Counted from the stretch's first letter, positions 42,298-54,519 are shown. The stretch: 64,000 nt of DNA from Gracilaria gracilis (GCA_030374805.1 JARGSG010000195.1:930001-994000); one strand, 5' to 3'. The notes: generated from the letters alone by a model not told the origin. Numbers and translations are program-made.

Positions 42298-42317
42298 GGG
42301 CCACCCCTAACCGTGAA

Positions 42318-44981
42318 TTGGAAGGCCCGTCGATACCGGAACGGGAAACCTTAATGGTGGAAAAAGAAGAATCAGATGTACCCAATGTGGTGTGTTTAAT
42401 GAAGTACAATAACTATAAAGTTAATGCTTCAGTAAGCTTTCTCAATTACCTACAGGTCCCCGTTGCGTGTGTACTCGATACCGGCGCCGGTCCGAATGTG
42501 CTAAACGCTCGCGTCATACCCGATGCGGTCTTGCGGAACATTCGGCCTGCCCCGACTATCAACCCGCTGGTGGACGCTAATGAGCGCCCACTGCACCTTA
42601 GAGGAATGTTAACCACTGTGGTACAACTTGGAACCTTGAAGGTGAAGCTCAATTTCTTTGTGGTGGATCGTTTGGCGACAGATTGTATCCTCGGGACCAA
42701 CTTTATTGACAAACATGTCAAGGAAATTTTGCCAGGGTCCCGAACGGTCGCTCTCCGTCAAGGTGGTCGTATTGCCATACTGGGTAATACGCAGACCAAA
42801 AATGGTTGGCGTAAGAAGCCGAGGTTCAATATACCCACCGAAACGGTTTCAAACAAGATACGGCTCACCAAATTGGTTTCAATTCCGGCTATGACCCAAA
42901 TGGTAGTGAATGTCTCATGCTCAGTTCCAGGATTGGTAATGCTACAGAACCATCCTAGGTTGGCAGAAAGACATCTCGCCTTGATGGCAAACGGGATTAT
43001 CGACAATATCCCTAACCAATCCTTCAAGGTGTACTTGAGTAACTTTAGCAATCACATTGTTAAGTTACCCAAGAATACCACTATTGGAATCGCATTGCCG
43101 GCACCACAAGGGGTTTTCACGGTCTCACCTAATGGGTTGGGCGAGGTCGCCACCTCTAAGGAAGGGGGGGGAACGGATGCGCCATACCCTGCATATGCGC
43201 CCCCGTTATCGACAAATACCAAAATGGAACAGAAGATCGCCAATACCTTTAAGGTTGGAGATCAGGAAAAGACTATGGAACTGGACCCAGTGCGGAATTG
43301 GAGAGAGGAAGTCCAGATCGGTGCGGAGAACCAGGCTCTCCGAGACCGGATCCTCAGTCTCTTAGAAGAATTTGAACCCATGTGGTCGGGCCGGTTGGGC
43401 CAAATTGAGGCTACAGAGCACCGTATTGATATGGTGCCTGGCTGGAAACCCATTTACCAGCAGCCTTACCGTGCAGGTCCAAAAGCCCGGGAGGTTGAGC
43501 TCAATGAGGTCGAGAGAATGCTCCGTGAAGGTGTCATAGAACCAGCAAATGCGGACTGGGCCAGCCCTGTGGTTCTCGTCACAAAGAAGAATGATACCCG
43601 TATGCGGTTCTGTGTGGACTACAGAAGACTGAATAGTATGACCATTAGGGATTCGTACCCAATACCTAGAATGGACGAGTGTATAGATTCGTTGGGCAAC
43701 GCCAAGATCTTTACTACGCTCGATGCCAATTGTGGTTATTGGCAGGTACCTATCAGGGAAGAAGACAAGGACAAAACTACGTTTACTTGCCACGCTGGGT
43801 TATTCCGCTTTACGCGTATGCCCTTTGGGTTGCGAAATGCCCCGGCTACCTTTCAGAGGGCGTTAGATATAATCCTTTTGAAGGTGAAGTGGAGAACCGC
43901 TCTGGTATACATCGACGATGTAATCATATATTCCAGAACGGTAGAGGAACATTTCCACCATGTTAGGGAAGTTTTGAACCTTTTGAGGGAATCTGGAGTA
44001 ACGTTGAAGCTCCGCAAGTGCGAATTCTTCACCAAAGAGGTAGAATACCTTGGTCATATCATCAGCCCTGGGAGGTTAGAAGTGACGCCGCGGAATATCC
44101 GGGCCGTGCAGGAGGCGAAGCCACCCACGTCCCAGACGGAAATCCGATCCTTTATAGGTTTGGGCAATGTGTACCGCCGGTTTATCAAGGGATTTGCCAA
44201 GATAGCGGCTCCCCTCAACAGGAAGCTGCTGAAAGGTCAACCTACAAGGTTTGAATGTCTTACCAATGAGGAAATGGATGCGTTCGAGGCGCTGAAACAT
44301 GCGCTCTTGACACCTCCCATCTTGGCATTACCCAAAGCTGGTTTACGATACACGTTGGATACTGACGCTTCGGACGCCCAAATTGGTTGTTGTCTTATGC
44401 AGGAGCAAGAAAACGGCGACAAACTACCTATAGGGTACTGGAGCCGTGCTTTGCACGCTGCAGAAAAGAACTACACAACAACCGAAAAGGAATGTCTGGC
44501 AGTAGTCTGGAGCATGTTGATGCTCCGTCCCTACCTATATGGTGAAAGGTTCACGCTTCGAACCGACCATGATGCCCTACGGTGGATACTGGGTCTGGCC
44601 GACGCATCAGGCAGACTTGCCCGATGGCGGTTACGACTTTCAGAGTTCGAGTATGACGTACAGTACCGTCCAGGTATCAAGCACAATGTCGCAGACGCGA
44701 TGTCTCGCATTACCACAGATGGTTTGGACACCGAGCCGGTAGAGGATGATATCCCATGCTTTACCATCTCTACCAACCCTGATGGTGATACCTTAGAAGG
44801 TTACTGGACTCTACCCGAAGAGGATACGTGGTTTAGTGATGCCATCGCTCGGGAAATACTCGCCCTCGAGGAAACAGACGTCATGCCAATTACCCGCGAG
44901 GAATTCCTGAGAGAGCAAGAAAACGATGTTTATTGCCGCTCTCTCATGGGACCAAGTAGGTATGAAAGACTCGAACTTTGA
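42318..44981 (+). CDS. pol: Gypsy pol: protease, reverse transcriptase, RNase H
   Basis: About 887 residues. Aspartic protease active site ACVLDTGAGPNVL near residue 54 and partner CILGTNF near 115. The reverse transcriptase has FCVDYRRLN, TTLDANCGYWQVPI (motif A), FTRMPFGLRNAPATFQ (motif B) and YIDDVIIYS (motif C, bases 43908-43934). RNase H has LDTDASDAQIG, TTTEKECLAVVW and RTDHDALRW. The frame then runs into the integrase linker and stops at 44979-44981, where related elements continue, so this stop is probably a frameshift product. No ATG near the start; expression as a gag-pol fusion is expected. Confidence 0.93.
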   Translation: MEGPSIPERETLMVEKEESDVPNVVCLMKYNNYKVNASVSFLNYLQVPVACVLDTGAGPNVLNARVIPDAVLRNIRPAPTINPLVDANERPLHLRGMLTTVVQLGTLKVKLNFFVVDRLATDCILGTNFIDKHVKEILPGSRTVALRQGGRIAILGNTQTKNGWRKKPRFNIPTETVSNKIRLTKLVSIPAMTQMVVNVSCSVPGLVMLQNHPRLAERHLALMANGIIDNIPNQSFKVYLSNFSNHIVKLPKNTTIGIALPAPQGVFTVSPNGLGEVATSKEGGGTDAPYPAYAPPLSTNTKMEQKIANTFKVGDQEKTMELDPVRNWREEVQIGAENQALRDRILSLLEEFEPMWSGRLGQIEATEHRIDMVPGWKPIYQQPYRAGPKAREVELNEVERMLREGVIEPANADWASPVVLVTKKNDTRMRFCVDYRRLNSMTIRDSYPIPRMDECIDSLGNAKIFTTLDANCGYWQVPIREEDKDKTTFTCHAGLFRFTRMPFGLRNAPATFQRALDIILLKVKWRTALVYIDDVIIYSRTVEEHFHHVREVLNLLRESGVTLKLRKCEFFTKEVEYLGHIISPGRLEVTPRNIRAVQEAKPPTSQTEIRSFIGLGNVYRRFIKGFAKIAAPLNRKLLKGQPTRFECLTNEEMDAFEALKHALLTPPILALPKAGLRYTLDTDASDAQIGCCLMQEQENGDKLPIGYWSRALHAAEKNYTTTEKECLAVVWSMLMLRPYLYGERFTLRTDHDALRWILGLADASGRLARWRLRLSEFEYDVQYRPGIKHNVADAMSRITTDGLDTEPVEDDIPCFTISTNPDGDTLEGYWTLPEEDTWFSDAIAREILALEETDVMPITREEFLREQENDVYCRSLMGPSRYERLEL

Positions 44982-46581
44982 CGTCGACCGAAATGGTTTC
45001 ACTGGTGAGGCGAGCTCCTATTGATGGTTCCCTTCAGAAGGTAGTGCCCAAGTTGCTGCGCCCTCGGGGTGCTGTACCTAGCCCACTACCCAAGGCTATC
45101 AGGACACCCTGGAGATACGAGAATGTACTACACCTTGAGGCAAGGGTACTACTGGCCTCATATGGCTAATGATATATATACCTTTGTAGGTCAATGTGAA
45201 TCTTGCGTACGTACCCGTGGAGGTCTCCGGAAGCACAGGAAATACTTGAAGTTATTCCCTGCAGCGGGGGTCCTCTCGAGTTCGTCGCAATAGACCTTCT
45301 GGGTCCATTACCAAAAACCACAAGGGGATATCAGTACATCATCGTAATCACCGACAGGTTCTCGAAGCTCACGCGAGCGATACCCTTGAAGGACACGAAA
45401 TCGACGACCCTCGCGGTGGCGTTCTTGAACAATTGGATCTACCCGTTATGGTTGCACCGCTTTATCTACTTACCGACAATGGTTCGAACTTAGCTTCGAA
45501 GTTCTTTGAAGCTGTTTGTAACCTCTTGGGTATTAAGCACTACTTCACTACTGCCTACCATCCGCAAACGAATGGGCAAGTGGAGCGCTTTAACCGAACA
45601 CTGGTATCTAGGCTGCGACATTATACGGAAGAACACCAAACTGGTTGGGACGAGCTCGTGCAGCCCTTGACATATGCATATAACCTTCAGGTTCATCGAG
45701 CGACGCAAACTACGCCGTTCGATCTAATACTGTCAAGACACCCACCAGGTATTGTTGTTGAAGGGGACCCATTAGGACAAGAAGCCGCCGGAGCGCTCAC
45801 ACCGTCACAGGTCAAACGGAATACCCTTTTGAGGTTGAGACGTGCTCTCAAGTATGCTGAGAGCAAGCTCACAGCATCCCAGAAGCGGTACAAGGAGGAC
45901 TACGACCGTAAGGTAACCCAAGTGGTAACGGCTACGCCGGGTCAATATGTCTTTATTGACCACCCTCCGAAAGGAGCTAAACCACGACCGGGTGATGAAG
46001 CTGATGATGAAGCTATTGATAGAGATATCAATTCTAAGCTTCTTCCGAAATCATCGGGACCTTTCAAGGTAGTTCGGTCGACCGACCACACGGTAACGGT
46101 GAACCAAGATGGTGTAGAGAATACAATCTCTATTGACCGAATCACGGTTGCACCTCAGACGGTTCAGTCCAGGAAGGAACGCGGAGAATCCGCGCGTGAC
46201 CCACAAGCGGTTGCCCTGAGGACTCAGCCCCGGGAAGACGGGACACCCATCGAGGTTAATGATGACGCACAGGGTGACGACCCAGACTACGTACCACCTG
46301 CGGGGATTACGGTTGCTCCTTCAGAGGAAACACCTACCCCTAGTGGTACCGATGCTCATCTAAACCAAAGTGGTGAAACGATACCAGCCCAAGTCTCTAA
46401 TGAGTTCCCAGTGGAACGCCTTGTAGGTCACCGCCGTACCCCAGATGGTCTAAAGTACACCGTACGTTGGTATGGCTGGGGCGCCGATGGTGACACTGCT
46501 GAGCCGCCCTCAGCCATACCACACCATTTCAGGGTAAGCTACTGGAACCGCAAAGGAGAGGACATGGCGAATGATGGGTAA
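44982..46581 (+). pseudogene. Gypsy integrase and chromodomain, frameshifted
   Basis: Continues pol but needs at least three frame changes. The linker (RRAPIDGSLQKVV) is in one frame. The HHCC zinc-finger (LAHYPRLSGHPGDTRM...CESCVR, 45069-45215) is in a second. The first catalytic Asp region (FVAIDLLGPLP, ~45285) returns to the linker frame. From 45433 a third frame gives the second Asp (LTDNGSNLA) and the Glu (QTNGQVERFNRTL). The end, after GPFKVV and a Pro-rich linker, is a chromodomain (ERLVGHRRTPDGLKYTVRWYG...), which in chromoviruses targets histone marks. All motif residues survive, so the lesions are few and recent. Confidence 0.9.
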
Positions 46582-48489
46582 ACCTTAGAGGTAATGCAGT
46601 CCCCTAAGGAAGGGGGAAAATCACATTGTAATGAGGAGTACCAAAGTCGGTTCGGACGCTCACCGGGAAGGTACAACCAGAAGGAAGCATTCCATGAGGG
46701 TACGTCCAAGGAGCGGTAGCGCTAAAGACGGACGCACCGTTGTACGCGCGCCGTTGCACACGCGCCATGCACGTGCGCGGCACGCGCGCGAACCCGCACG
46801 GTGGAAACATTCCAAAAATTGGATCTTTTTATTTGACGAGGCATACGCGCGCTGCTCGTGGCGCGCCGTGCGGAGTAACCGATTCGGTTTACACTATTGT
46901 GTGTAGGGAGCGAACAACGGCATGGTCTAAAAATCTAAGTATTTTGACCGTGCCGCGCTCCCGAATCGGCCATTCCCAGCCTCTGAAACCCCTTGGTTCT
47001 CGAGATACAGACCAAAAGGGTTTTCTGCGTTTTCACTACCATCTGGAGGGGTAATTTTCCGGTCGCATTTTTTGATTCGCCTTGCAAGTAACCTCCGGGG
47101 TAAAGCACCGCACGTGCGCCCATGCATGGTGAGAGGCCATGCAGATCCATCTCAGTACATTGCTGGCCACTGCGCGCAAGCGCTTGGCACAACATAGGAC
47201 CTCATGGGAAGCGAAACCGCTCGCTGCGCCGCACGAAGGCGCATCGGCGTACCAACATGGTGAACCATTCTACGAGCACCAGAATGGTTCGGGATGGAGC
47301 TAACTTAAGTACAAGGCATTAACCCTCACCCATCGTGGTACGCTGGTCTAAGGAAGGGGGAGAAGAGTTTCAAAACCTGATTCGAGATGCCCAGCTCTAA
47401 GGGAAAGGGAAGCTGTTTTTGCGCTTCTTCTCTTGCTGCGCACCGCACCTATAGGGTAATTGGAACCTAACATGGAAACGCATAACATTTAACTTTTATT
47501 TCAAGACTAACACCAATACGGATGCGGGAGCAAAGTGGCTCAAGCACAGACCCAAGTGGAGACAATAATCAACCTGAGGGTGAACGCATGGCAAGCGCCT
47601 AGTGCCCAACAGGGACGGTGCGACGCTCGCTGCGCACGGTAGCGCACGCCAATGTTTACCAAAGTGGTTTGGAGGTCGTGCGATTGGAGATCAAACTGAA
47701 AGGAAATCATGACCCAGATGGTTATTGTGAGGAACCGAACCTTCGTGGTTGTGGACAACGATACCCGCAGGAACCGATACGGCCTATCGCATGAACCTTG
47801 AAGGAAGAGCAAGTCTCTGCGGAAAAAGCACGATGACGCTGTACAGTCGTGTACGGTAGGGTTAGAACCTTGAAGGTGCTACGATAATCGTGAAGCTACA
47901 AAGAAAGTGCAAGAACCAGACCTGTATGGTATCACGAAGTCGACCAGTACGATATCGGATAGGAAGGAGAGCAGACGAGCCACGCATACGGGGACCAATG
48001 TGGTGATGTTGTAACCATTGCGGGAGCAAAAAGACCGCGAAGGGACAGCTAGACCGCAAAAGTTTCAAATTGGCGCGACAATCGTGTTGCCGCCCAGTGC
48101 AGGGGACAGTGCGTTCTAGAGCGGGAACAGGGAAGCGACCACCAAACTATCTTGATGAAGGCGAGGACGAGAAGATAGTACCATAATGGTGTCGCCCCAT
48201 AATGGGTATCCCGAAGCAGTGCAATAGGGAGCCTTGAAGGTACTGGAAGAAGACGCGCGTCGCGCCCAAACCACAAATGGGAATGAATAGGCCGCTGTCG
48301 GTGATAACCAAAGAGGTGGATAGAGCCGCAATCGGTGATGACCAAGGTGGTGAACAGAGTGCGTTCGGTGATGCAGAGCCGACGCGACGCACGGCGCGAA
48401 ATGGCACAAAGGCTGCGACAGGGACCAAATTGGTACGACGATGCCACCGACTTGGTGAAAGGATCTAGGAGCCACGAGGGCGTGGCTCA
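46582..48489 (+). other. Long non-coding 3' tail of the gypsy element
   Basis: 1.9 kb between the integrase stop and the 3' LTR without any credible ORF. Composition is GC-moderate with scattered GAAGG-rich purine patches and short repeats (for example GGTGATGACCAAGGTGG and GTGATAACCAAAGAGG around 48300-48350). Unusually long for such a spacer; might hold an antisense transcript, packaging signal or degenerate extra gene. Confidence 0.6.
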
Positions 48490-48505
48490 GGGTAGGAAGG
48501 GGGTC
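48490..48505 (+). other. Gypsy polypurine tract
   Basis: Purine-rich GGGTAGGAAGGGGGTC directly precedes the 3' LTR start TGTAG at 48506, the expected primer site for plus-strand DNA synthesis. Confidence 0.6.
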
Positions 48506-49013
48506 TGTAGTACAATGAGACCTCAATGGGTTGGTGCCACGTGGGCCTACTGGTGCGCCTTGCTGGCTGCACTGTACCCAATTGGTATTCTGTATTTTAT
48601 AATTTCTAATTTCTAATTTATAGTCTAGGATAGTTTAGCATTGCTGGCCCATGACAGTAGGTCATGGGCACAGCCGATGACGTCATGCCCGCATGGGAGA
48701 TCGGCGTCGGTGCACCTTGTATATAGTGTGGTGCACCTCGCCTTCCCCCTCGGGTATTGTAAAGTCAGGCACCATTAGGGCAGTAACTATACCATCTTGG
48801 TCACTTGCTACTCTATTACTATTCAGGTTTTACCGCGCGTCGACGTCTACCACCGTACACCTACACGGTCTAGACTAGTTGCCCCGCCGTTTGCCCCTGC
48901 GGGTTTCAGGTGCCCTACTACCATATTGGTTGTGTGTTTTTCCCCTTTAGGTTGAGCCCTCGCGCGCTCCCTCTACCAGGCGGACCCCACACCTTATCGG
49001 TATTTGTACGACA
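48506..49013 (+). repeat. Gypsy 3' LTR
   Basis: 508 bp, TG...CA, nearly identical to 39478-39987 and followed by the duplicated CAATA. Confidence 0.95.
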
Positions 49014-49246
49014 CAATAGATGTCAGGAGCAGAAGAAGCTTCTGCTTGCGGCATCTATTGCTTTTGTTGTAGCAGATAGACCAGTGCCGGCGATAACTTT
49101 CTGCTCCCAACAGGTTGTCTCTTAAGTGTGCATTTGCTCTCAACAGGTTGTCTTTTAAGAGTGCATCAAGAGTGCATTTGCATTTGCGACAGTCTAACAA
49201 GTTCTTTCATTGGATCTGAGAACGTTGGTTCTCATAGTACTGTGAC

Positions 49247-50488
49247 ATGGCATCTTCGAACGTCGTTTACAGTAATTTGCACAGCGACACTGAGGAGCAG
49301 CTGGTGCAGCTTCCGATCACGAAGTTGGATCAGTTACTGCTTTCATTTTCACCTGAGGCAATCCAAAATTTAACCACAAGCAGTACTTTTGGCCAAAAGC
49401 TCGTCCATATTCTTTCTACACGAGCGAAGCTTCTGTCTAATATCAATAAAGAGCATTCCAATGCTCTCCAAAAGTTGCTAACGCTTGGATACGCTGAACT
49501 CAAAAAGCTAGCCCTCGAAGCACCCGACAAACTTAAACTGTTGATGCAGCACGGTGCTGAATACGACCACACTCTCCCGGCCTACAACCCAAACTCAGAT
49601 TCACAGGACCTATATAACTCGGTGTTGGAATGGAAAGTTCACGTTGCAGAATTGTCGCAAACCCACGCCACTGCGACACCACTTCCAGACCAACCTGCCC
49701 CTGCTGTGCCTCTTCCATTACATGCTGGCTCAAGCCAGCAAAACGTCCTACGAGCAACAAATATAATCCGAGCTGCATCATCCCCTCTTCAGGACTTCAA
49801 TCCTCTTTTTCAATTACCCAACGAAACATCCCAAGAGCCCCCATGAGCCCCCCCCAAGCGGGATTCATCCCACATCGGAGGGATGATAATTATTGATGAG
49901 CATGGAAAGGATACGGCAAGCCGACCACCACCTTTCGCCGCATATCCGGGGAAAGGAACGTCCTTCCCGATGCTCAACGTCAACGAGCTGAAGGGAGGGG
50001 AAATCCTGAAAGCCCTTCTCCTCAAGGGTTCCAACCTGGAGACTGTGGTGAGAGAAATATCCTGGGAACGAGGACACAACGGCGAGATAATGTCATGGGA
50101 GGCAGAGGCGGTATCGTGGGCAAGAGCCATACCCCTATACCTTCTCGAAGCGGACACAATAAGAGTTGCGCTCGAGAGCAAAGGGGGTCTGTGGCTGGAG
50201 CTCGCTCTCCGACGTCTTTTTTGCCTTCAGTTCGTCGAGAGGCTGGCGGGCACAATGGAAGCAACACGCAAACAGGCATGGGTAATGGCCTCTTCCTTCC
50301 TGGGAATATCACCAGCTTCAGTCGCCACATTGCCAGATATCGAGAACAAACTCATGCGGCAGTTCGCCTTAAATGTCAAGACGGAGACACAGTTACAAAC
50401 AGCCCGAAACGGAAAGAAGTCATCACCCTGGGCAAAGAAGAAAGGTCAGCAATATCATCTACAGAAAGACACCAGAAAGAGAGATTGA
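49247..50488 (+). pseudogene. gag-like ORF1 of a DIRS-like retroelement, one in-frame stop
   Basis: From ATG 49247 one frame continues to 50488 with a single TGA at 49844-49846. The first part has helical repeats (QLPITKLDQLLLSFSPEAI; LQKLLTLGYAELKKLALEAP) and a Pro-rich linker. The second part (GTSFPMLNVNELKGGEILKALLLKG; FCLQFVERLAG) is also helical and ends in a basic tail (KKSSPWAKKKGQQYHLQ), which would suit nucleic-acid binding. No zinc knuckle. The RT frame overlaps its end. Identification as gag rests on position and character. Confidence 0.6.
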
Positions 50489-52785
50489 CAGGCCGTCATC
50501 GTACATTTCCGATACGCGTGCCATCTCTGCCCGGGCAAATCGAGTCCGATGCGATCCAATCCCTTAATCTCCTGTACTGCGGGCCACGCCGCTCTGACAG
50601 TCTCTTCGATCTCAATAATTCAGCTGTTTCCCAGCGCGGGGCATGTACTATCCGCAACAGCATCAGGCACTGGCTCACTCTCTGTAAACGCCAAGCAGCC
50701 GGTAGGTCTACACCAGAAGCGGCAAATGCGTCTGGCGACAATTTCCTTGGGCATGAGCGCATGCGATGGAACAGTGTCTTCGAACGTCTTCTATCAAGCA
50801 AGCAACCTGATTCTTTCTGTCGCGGCACTCCGATGCCCATAGTCTCCGCCAGAATCGACTTCCCTCCCAAGGCGGCCCAGAAAGAACGCGTTCAATGGAA
50901 GGCCATGTTCCCGCACAGTGGAGACGCATCAATGACAGTCTCGGATCTTGACTACGACACAGTGCGCCGTTATCTATGCGCGAATATGGCGGCTGAGCGT
51001 CGCAAAACCCACCCACATCGCAACGTCCATGGCAAGCGCCAAGAGTACCTCAATGTACTTCAACGAGCACAGGAAGCCGGCATGCTGCTCTGGTCACGGA
51101 TTGCAGACGAAGATCCGCATTACTCCCACTTGGCAAACCTCATTACTATGCGCTCTTTCGCCGTCTCCAAATCGGCAACGAGGGACAGGCTTATTAGCTG
51201 GCCATTCGTTCAGAATGCACTCCTACCTCACCCTCCATACACGGAGCTCTTTACCCCAGATTCTTTTCGTTTTTATGAACCACCACCCTGCAACCATAGT
51301 GCCTTCTTCATAGATTTGGAGAACATGTTCCATAACATCCGCCTTCCGTCCAAAATGGCTAAGCTCTTTCCGTTACAAACCGTCCGTTGGTCCGGACTCT
51401 CAAAACCGATACAGGCATCCATCAAGGACCATACCCCAATCTCCGTCGACGATGCTGCCATCCTCAGGCCACTCCAGTGCACTATGCCCATGGGCTATAA
51501 GTGGTCTGTATATGTGGCCCATACATGGGCAACAGCGATTATCCGCAACACTTTCCGAACCTTTCTGATGCACCCGTTATGCCAACAAACTGTACCACAG
51601 CTTTATACCTTGCGCCGTAACGTCTACACACAGCACGAGAGAACCACCGACGTGCTGCTAATGCACATCATCGACGACATCAATTTCATTTTTAGGGGAT
51701 GGTCAAAAACGCAGGTCACAGCGTTTCGAACCGTGCTATACGGTAAATTCGGGACCCTTGGCTTGCCGTTTAAGCAGTCCAAATCCTCCCCAATCGGAAC
51801 AATATCACACGATTCTATACCCTTTATAGGGTGGATAATCGACTTCTCCGGCCGAATAGCTTATCCTAACCCACAAAACGCTGTACATGTCATCCAGAGC
51901 GCGATTGAAACACAAGCCACCCCTTTCCTGTCAATCGAACACATCCGCAGACTCACTGGGAAGCTGGTCTGGTTCGCGCTTGGCTGCCGCCCCTTGCTCT
52001 CTACGCTCCTGAACACCTTTCGATACATCTCTTCTTATGACAACGGCAAATCTCAACGAAAGTTACTCAACAAGGCGGTGACAGAGCTTCAAACGTTGGC
52101 AAAGATGGTACCACTCTGTATCATCCAACTGGCAGCCCCTGTCGCCTGCTATGTGGTAGCATCTGATGCTTCCCACGCTGCAGGAGCCGTGGTTTACACC
52201 GAAGTCGTTTCCTCCGACGCGCTCGCATTGCTGCAAGCACTTGATGCCTCAGAGACTCGCACAAAGACGGCTTACAATGCCGTTACAGAGTTCGTTATTA
52301 TCCGCAAGTGGACGACGGCTGTCGTCCACCAGTGGCACACCGCACAGCACATTAACATTCTAGAAGCCACCACTGCCTATCTTGCCCTGGAGTGGCAAAC
52401 GATGCGGAAATGGGCCAAGGTAGACGACTACGCCGCAATCGTGACAGACAACACTGTAAGTGTGAAGAACGCGCGTGAGAATCTTATGAGACGATTCCCT
52501 AGGTTGGTGGTCTCGCAGGATGAAGCACATGTTGCTGACCGCCTAATGGCCGATATCGGTGAGATCTCTTGGATTCGAGAGGTGGTAGGGACTGTTTCGG
52601 ATTTGGTTGTCTTTTACAGAAATTATAGACGTCTGAAAGAACGTTTATTGATGATGATGAAACTGTATAATTCAAACGTGCGCATGGAGCGTAGCGCCGC
52701 TCGCAGGACAGGTAATCCAGCCACTACTGTCTGCAACGAACCTTCGCGTAGCACCTCAGATCGAGTGCCCGACAGCTCCGCTATT
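50431..52785 (+). CDS. DIRS/Ngaro-like reverse transcriptase-RNase H (truncated by transposon)
   Basis: Polymerase of a non-LTR-like, probably tyrosine-recombinase class retroelement. The frame is open from before 50431 to the insertion point at 52785. RT blocks: FAVSKSATRDRLISWPFVQ, FFIDLENMFHNIRLP (motif A), LQCTMPMGYKWSVYVAH (motif B), LLMHIIDDINFIF (motif C, IDD in place of YxDD) and FKQSKSSPIG...PFIGWIID. An RNase H of DIRS style follows: YVVASDASHAAGAVVY, NILEATTAYLALEW and IVTDNTVSVKNA. Unlike LTR elements, no integrase or protease is seen. The 3' part, where a tyrosine recombinase would be expected, is cut off by copy B and must lie beyond the window. VIPER/TATE-like or an unclassified lineage is also possible. 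Confidence 0.75.
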
Positions 52786-53056
52786 CGTCGGTGTTCTCGG
52801 AATGCTAGTTTAGTATGCTAGATGGCTAGTTATGAAAATAAAAGTCCGAAAAAACTAGCAATTTCGCAGATTGCGCTAGTTGGCAAGGCAAAAAACAATT
52901 TTTTGGAAATCGCATTTCCACGTGCCGCAGTTGAACTCCATTTGTTGAAGTTGTATGCTAGTTTGCAGTTCTTGCGCCACTGCCCGATACCTCACATTCG
53001 TCGCAGTCGTCAAAATCTCTCAAAAAATTTACTCTCGGGTCACCAGCGCTGGTTTA

Positions 53057-54003
53057 CTACAACTCGGCATTCGTATCCTGAGTCTCAGTTTCCCTAAACG
53101 TAAAGTTAAAGAAGTCCAACGGACAACTCTCCTCATTCTGGTACACCCTTCTAGCCCCAAAGTGGCTTCCAACCCCTCCCAGCCTCTTCTCCTCCTGCTC
53201 CTCCAATATACGCTCCGCCGTGCTCGCAGCCGCCGCCGTACTCCCCAAACCCACCAACGGCGCGCCACCCGGCAGCTGCGGCGGCACAAACACCTTCCCA
53301 TCCTCTTCCACCATCACCCCACCCTTCCTCCTCTTCTTCAGTCGACTCCCCACACCTTCTCCTCCCTTCTCTTCTCCCCCCCCCTCTCCCTCACACTCCC
53401 CTACCCACCCCGAGAACCAGGCGTCACAGGCGACCCTTTACCTGCTCCCTCTCCCACCGCCTACGCCCCCTCCCCTCACCATTTCCTTCAATCCATCAGC
53501 AATTTGCACGCCTTCTCCACCTGTCCCACTTGCTCCTCCAACACTTCAACCCTACCCTTCAGCCCCATGTTCTCCTTTCGCAGCCTCCCCATCCCCCTCC
53601 CCACGCACTCCAACATCCCATTCACATGTCCTACAGCCCCCACCCTAGTCAACTTCATCCTTTTCCGAATCGTCAAATCCAATTCCATCGGCACCCGAAC
53701 CTCCGAAACGTTCAGCACCACCCCTCCCATGTCTGCCACCATCTCCGACAGCATGTCGTCAAAGTGCTCTTTCAAACTTCCCCCAAGCTTCCTCACACGT
53801 TCCTCCATCTCCCCATTAAACCTTTTCTTCGGTCCTCCTCCCCCATCTCCATCACCTCCACCGCCTCCTCCATCCCCATTACAAACCCTCTGACTCGCAC
53901 AAACCCCCTCAGTACCCCCTCCCTCCCGCGGCGGCGTCTCTGGCACTACCGTCCTATGCAGCAGAACCATTAGCTTCTCGTCACCAATGTATCCATTCGA
54001 CCT
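53057..54003 (-). pseudogene. Element-encoded coiled-coil protein, copy B
   Basis: Minus-strand counterpart of 10227-11176. Reads SNGYIGDEKLMVLLHRTVVP, a long Gly/Asp-rich linker, KEHFDDMLSEMVADMGGVV, a coiled coil (RLRKENMGLKGRVEVLEEQV), a basic patch RLKKRRKGGVMVEEDGKV and a conserved C-terminal block HFGARRVYQ...TFRETETQD. At the position of copy A's ATG this copy has AGG, and a frameshift lies between 53488 and 53353. The two copies keep coding-like conservation despite lesions, so the gene was functional in the family. Role unknown; perhaps a DNA-associated accessory protein. Confidence 0.68.
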
Positions 54004-54519
54004 CCCGAGAAAAGATGGCGTCCGGCGATAAACGACTTGAACAGGCCCGAGTGACTTACCACAACCCTCGTCCTTGCCACCCCTGATCACAGCAATTACA
54101 CTCGCGGCCACACAACCCTCTACCCTACAGGCCTATTTGTATCACAATTTTCTATACTTCAATTTCCCGCCATTCCCCCAAAACTCCATTTCTCCCAGAT
54201 ATTTCCATATTTTCGTTTTTTCCTTTCAGTACCATCCCACAAAACAAATCCACAGCGCCCGTTCCTTAACTCCTTACCATTAAATCTTCCCCTTTATACT
54301 TCATTTCGACACATCTCTTTTCATAAACACATTCATCAGTCCTAATCCCTTCATACCCACCTACCTCAATCTTTCAACTACTTAGTCATAAAAACTATCT
54401 TTTCCTCTGAAACTATTTTATCGATGTATACATCGGCAACGCCGTTCTCTACTTAAGCATCTCTCCCTTCCTCTCCTGTAGCACAATATCTCCTCACAGC
54501 ATCCAACAAATTCGACATA

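Larger units (their letters stand above)
39478..49013 (+). mobile_element. Ty3/gypsy chromodomain retrotransposon, full length
   Basis: Two nearly identical LTRs (39478-39987 and 48506-49013), both TG...CA, with 5-bp duplication CAATA at 39473-39477 and 49014-49018. Internal order is primer-binding site, gag with zinc knuckle, protease, RT, RNase H, integrase, chromodomain, a 1.9 kb non-coding tail and a polypurine tract. Only about three differences between LTRs point to recent insertion, yet the integrase region is frameshifted. It sits a few bases upstream of the DIRS-like element. Confidence 0.95.

Noticed and set aside
49883..50488. A separate small gene starting at 49883
   Set aside because: It is in the same frame as the ORF from 49247, separated by one TGA, so one interrupted ORF is simpler.
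52955..53973. Plus-strand Pro/Ser/Leu-rich frames in copy B
   Set aside because: Shadow of the minus-strand coiled-coil gene, whose blocks match copy A.
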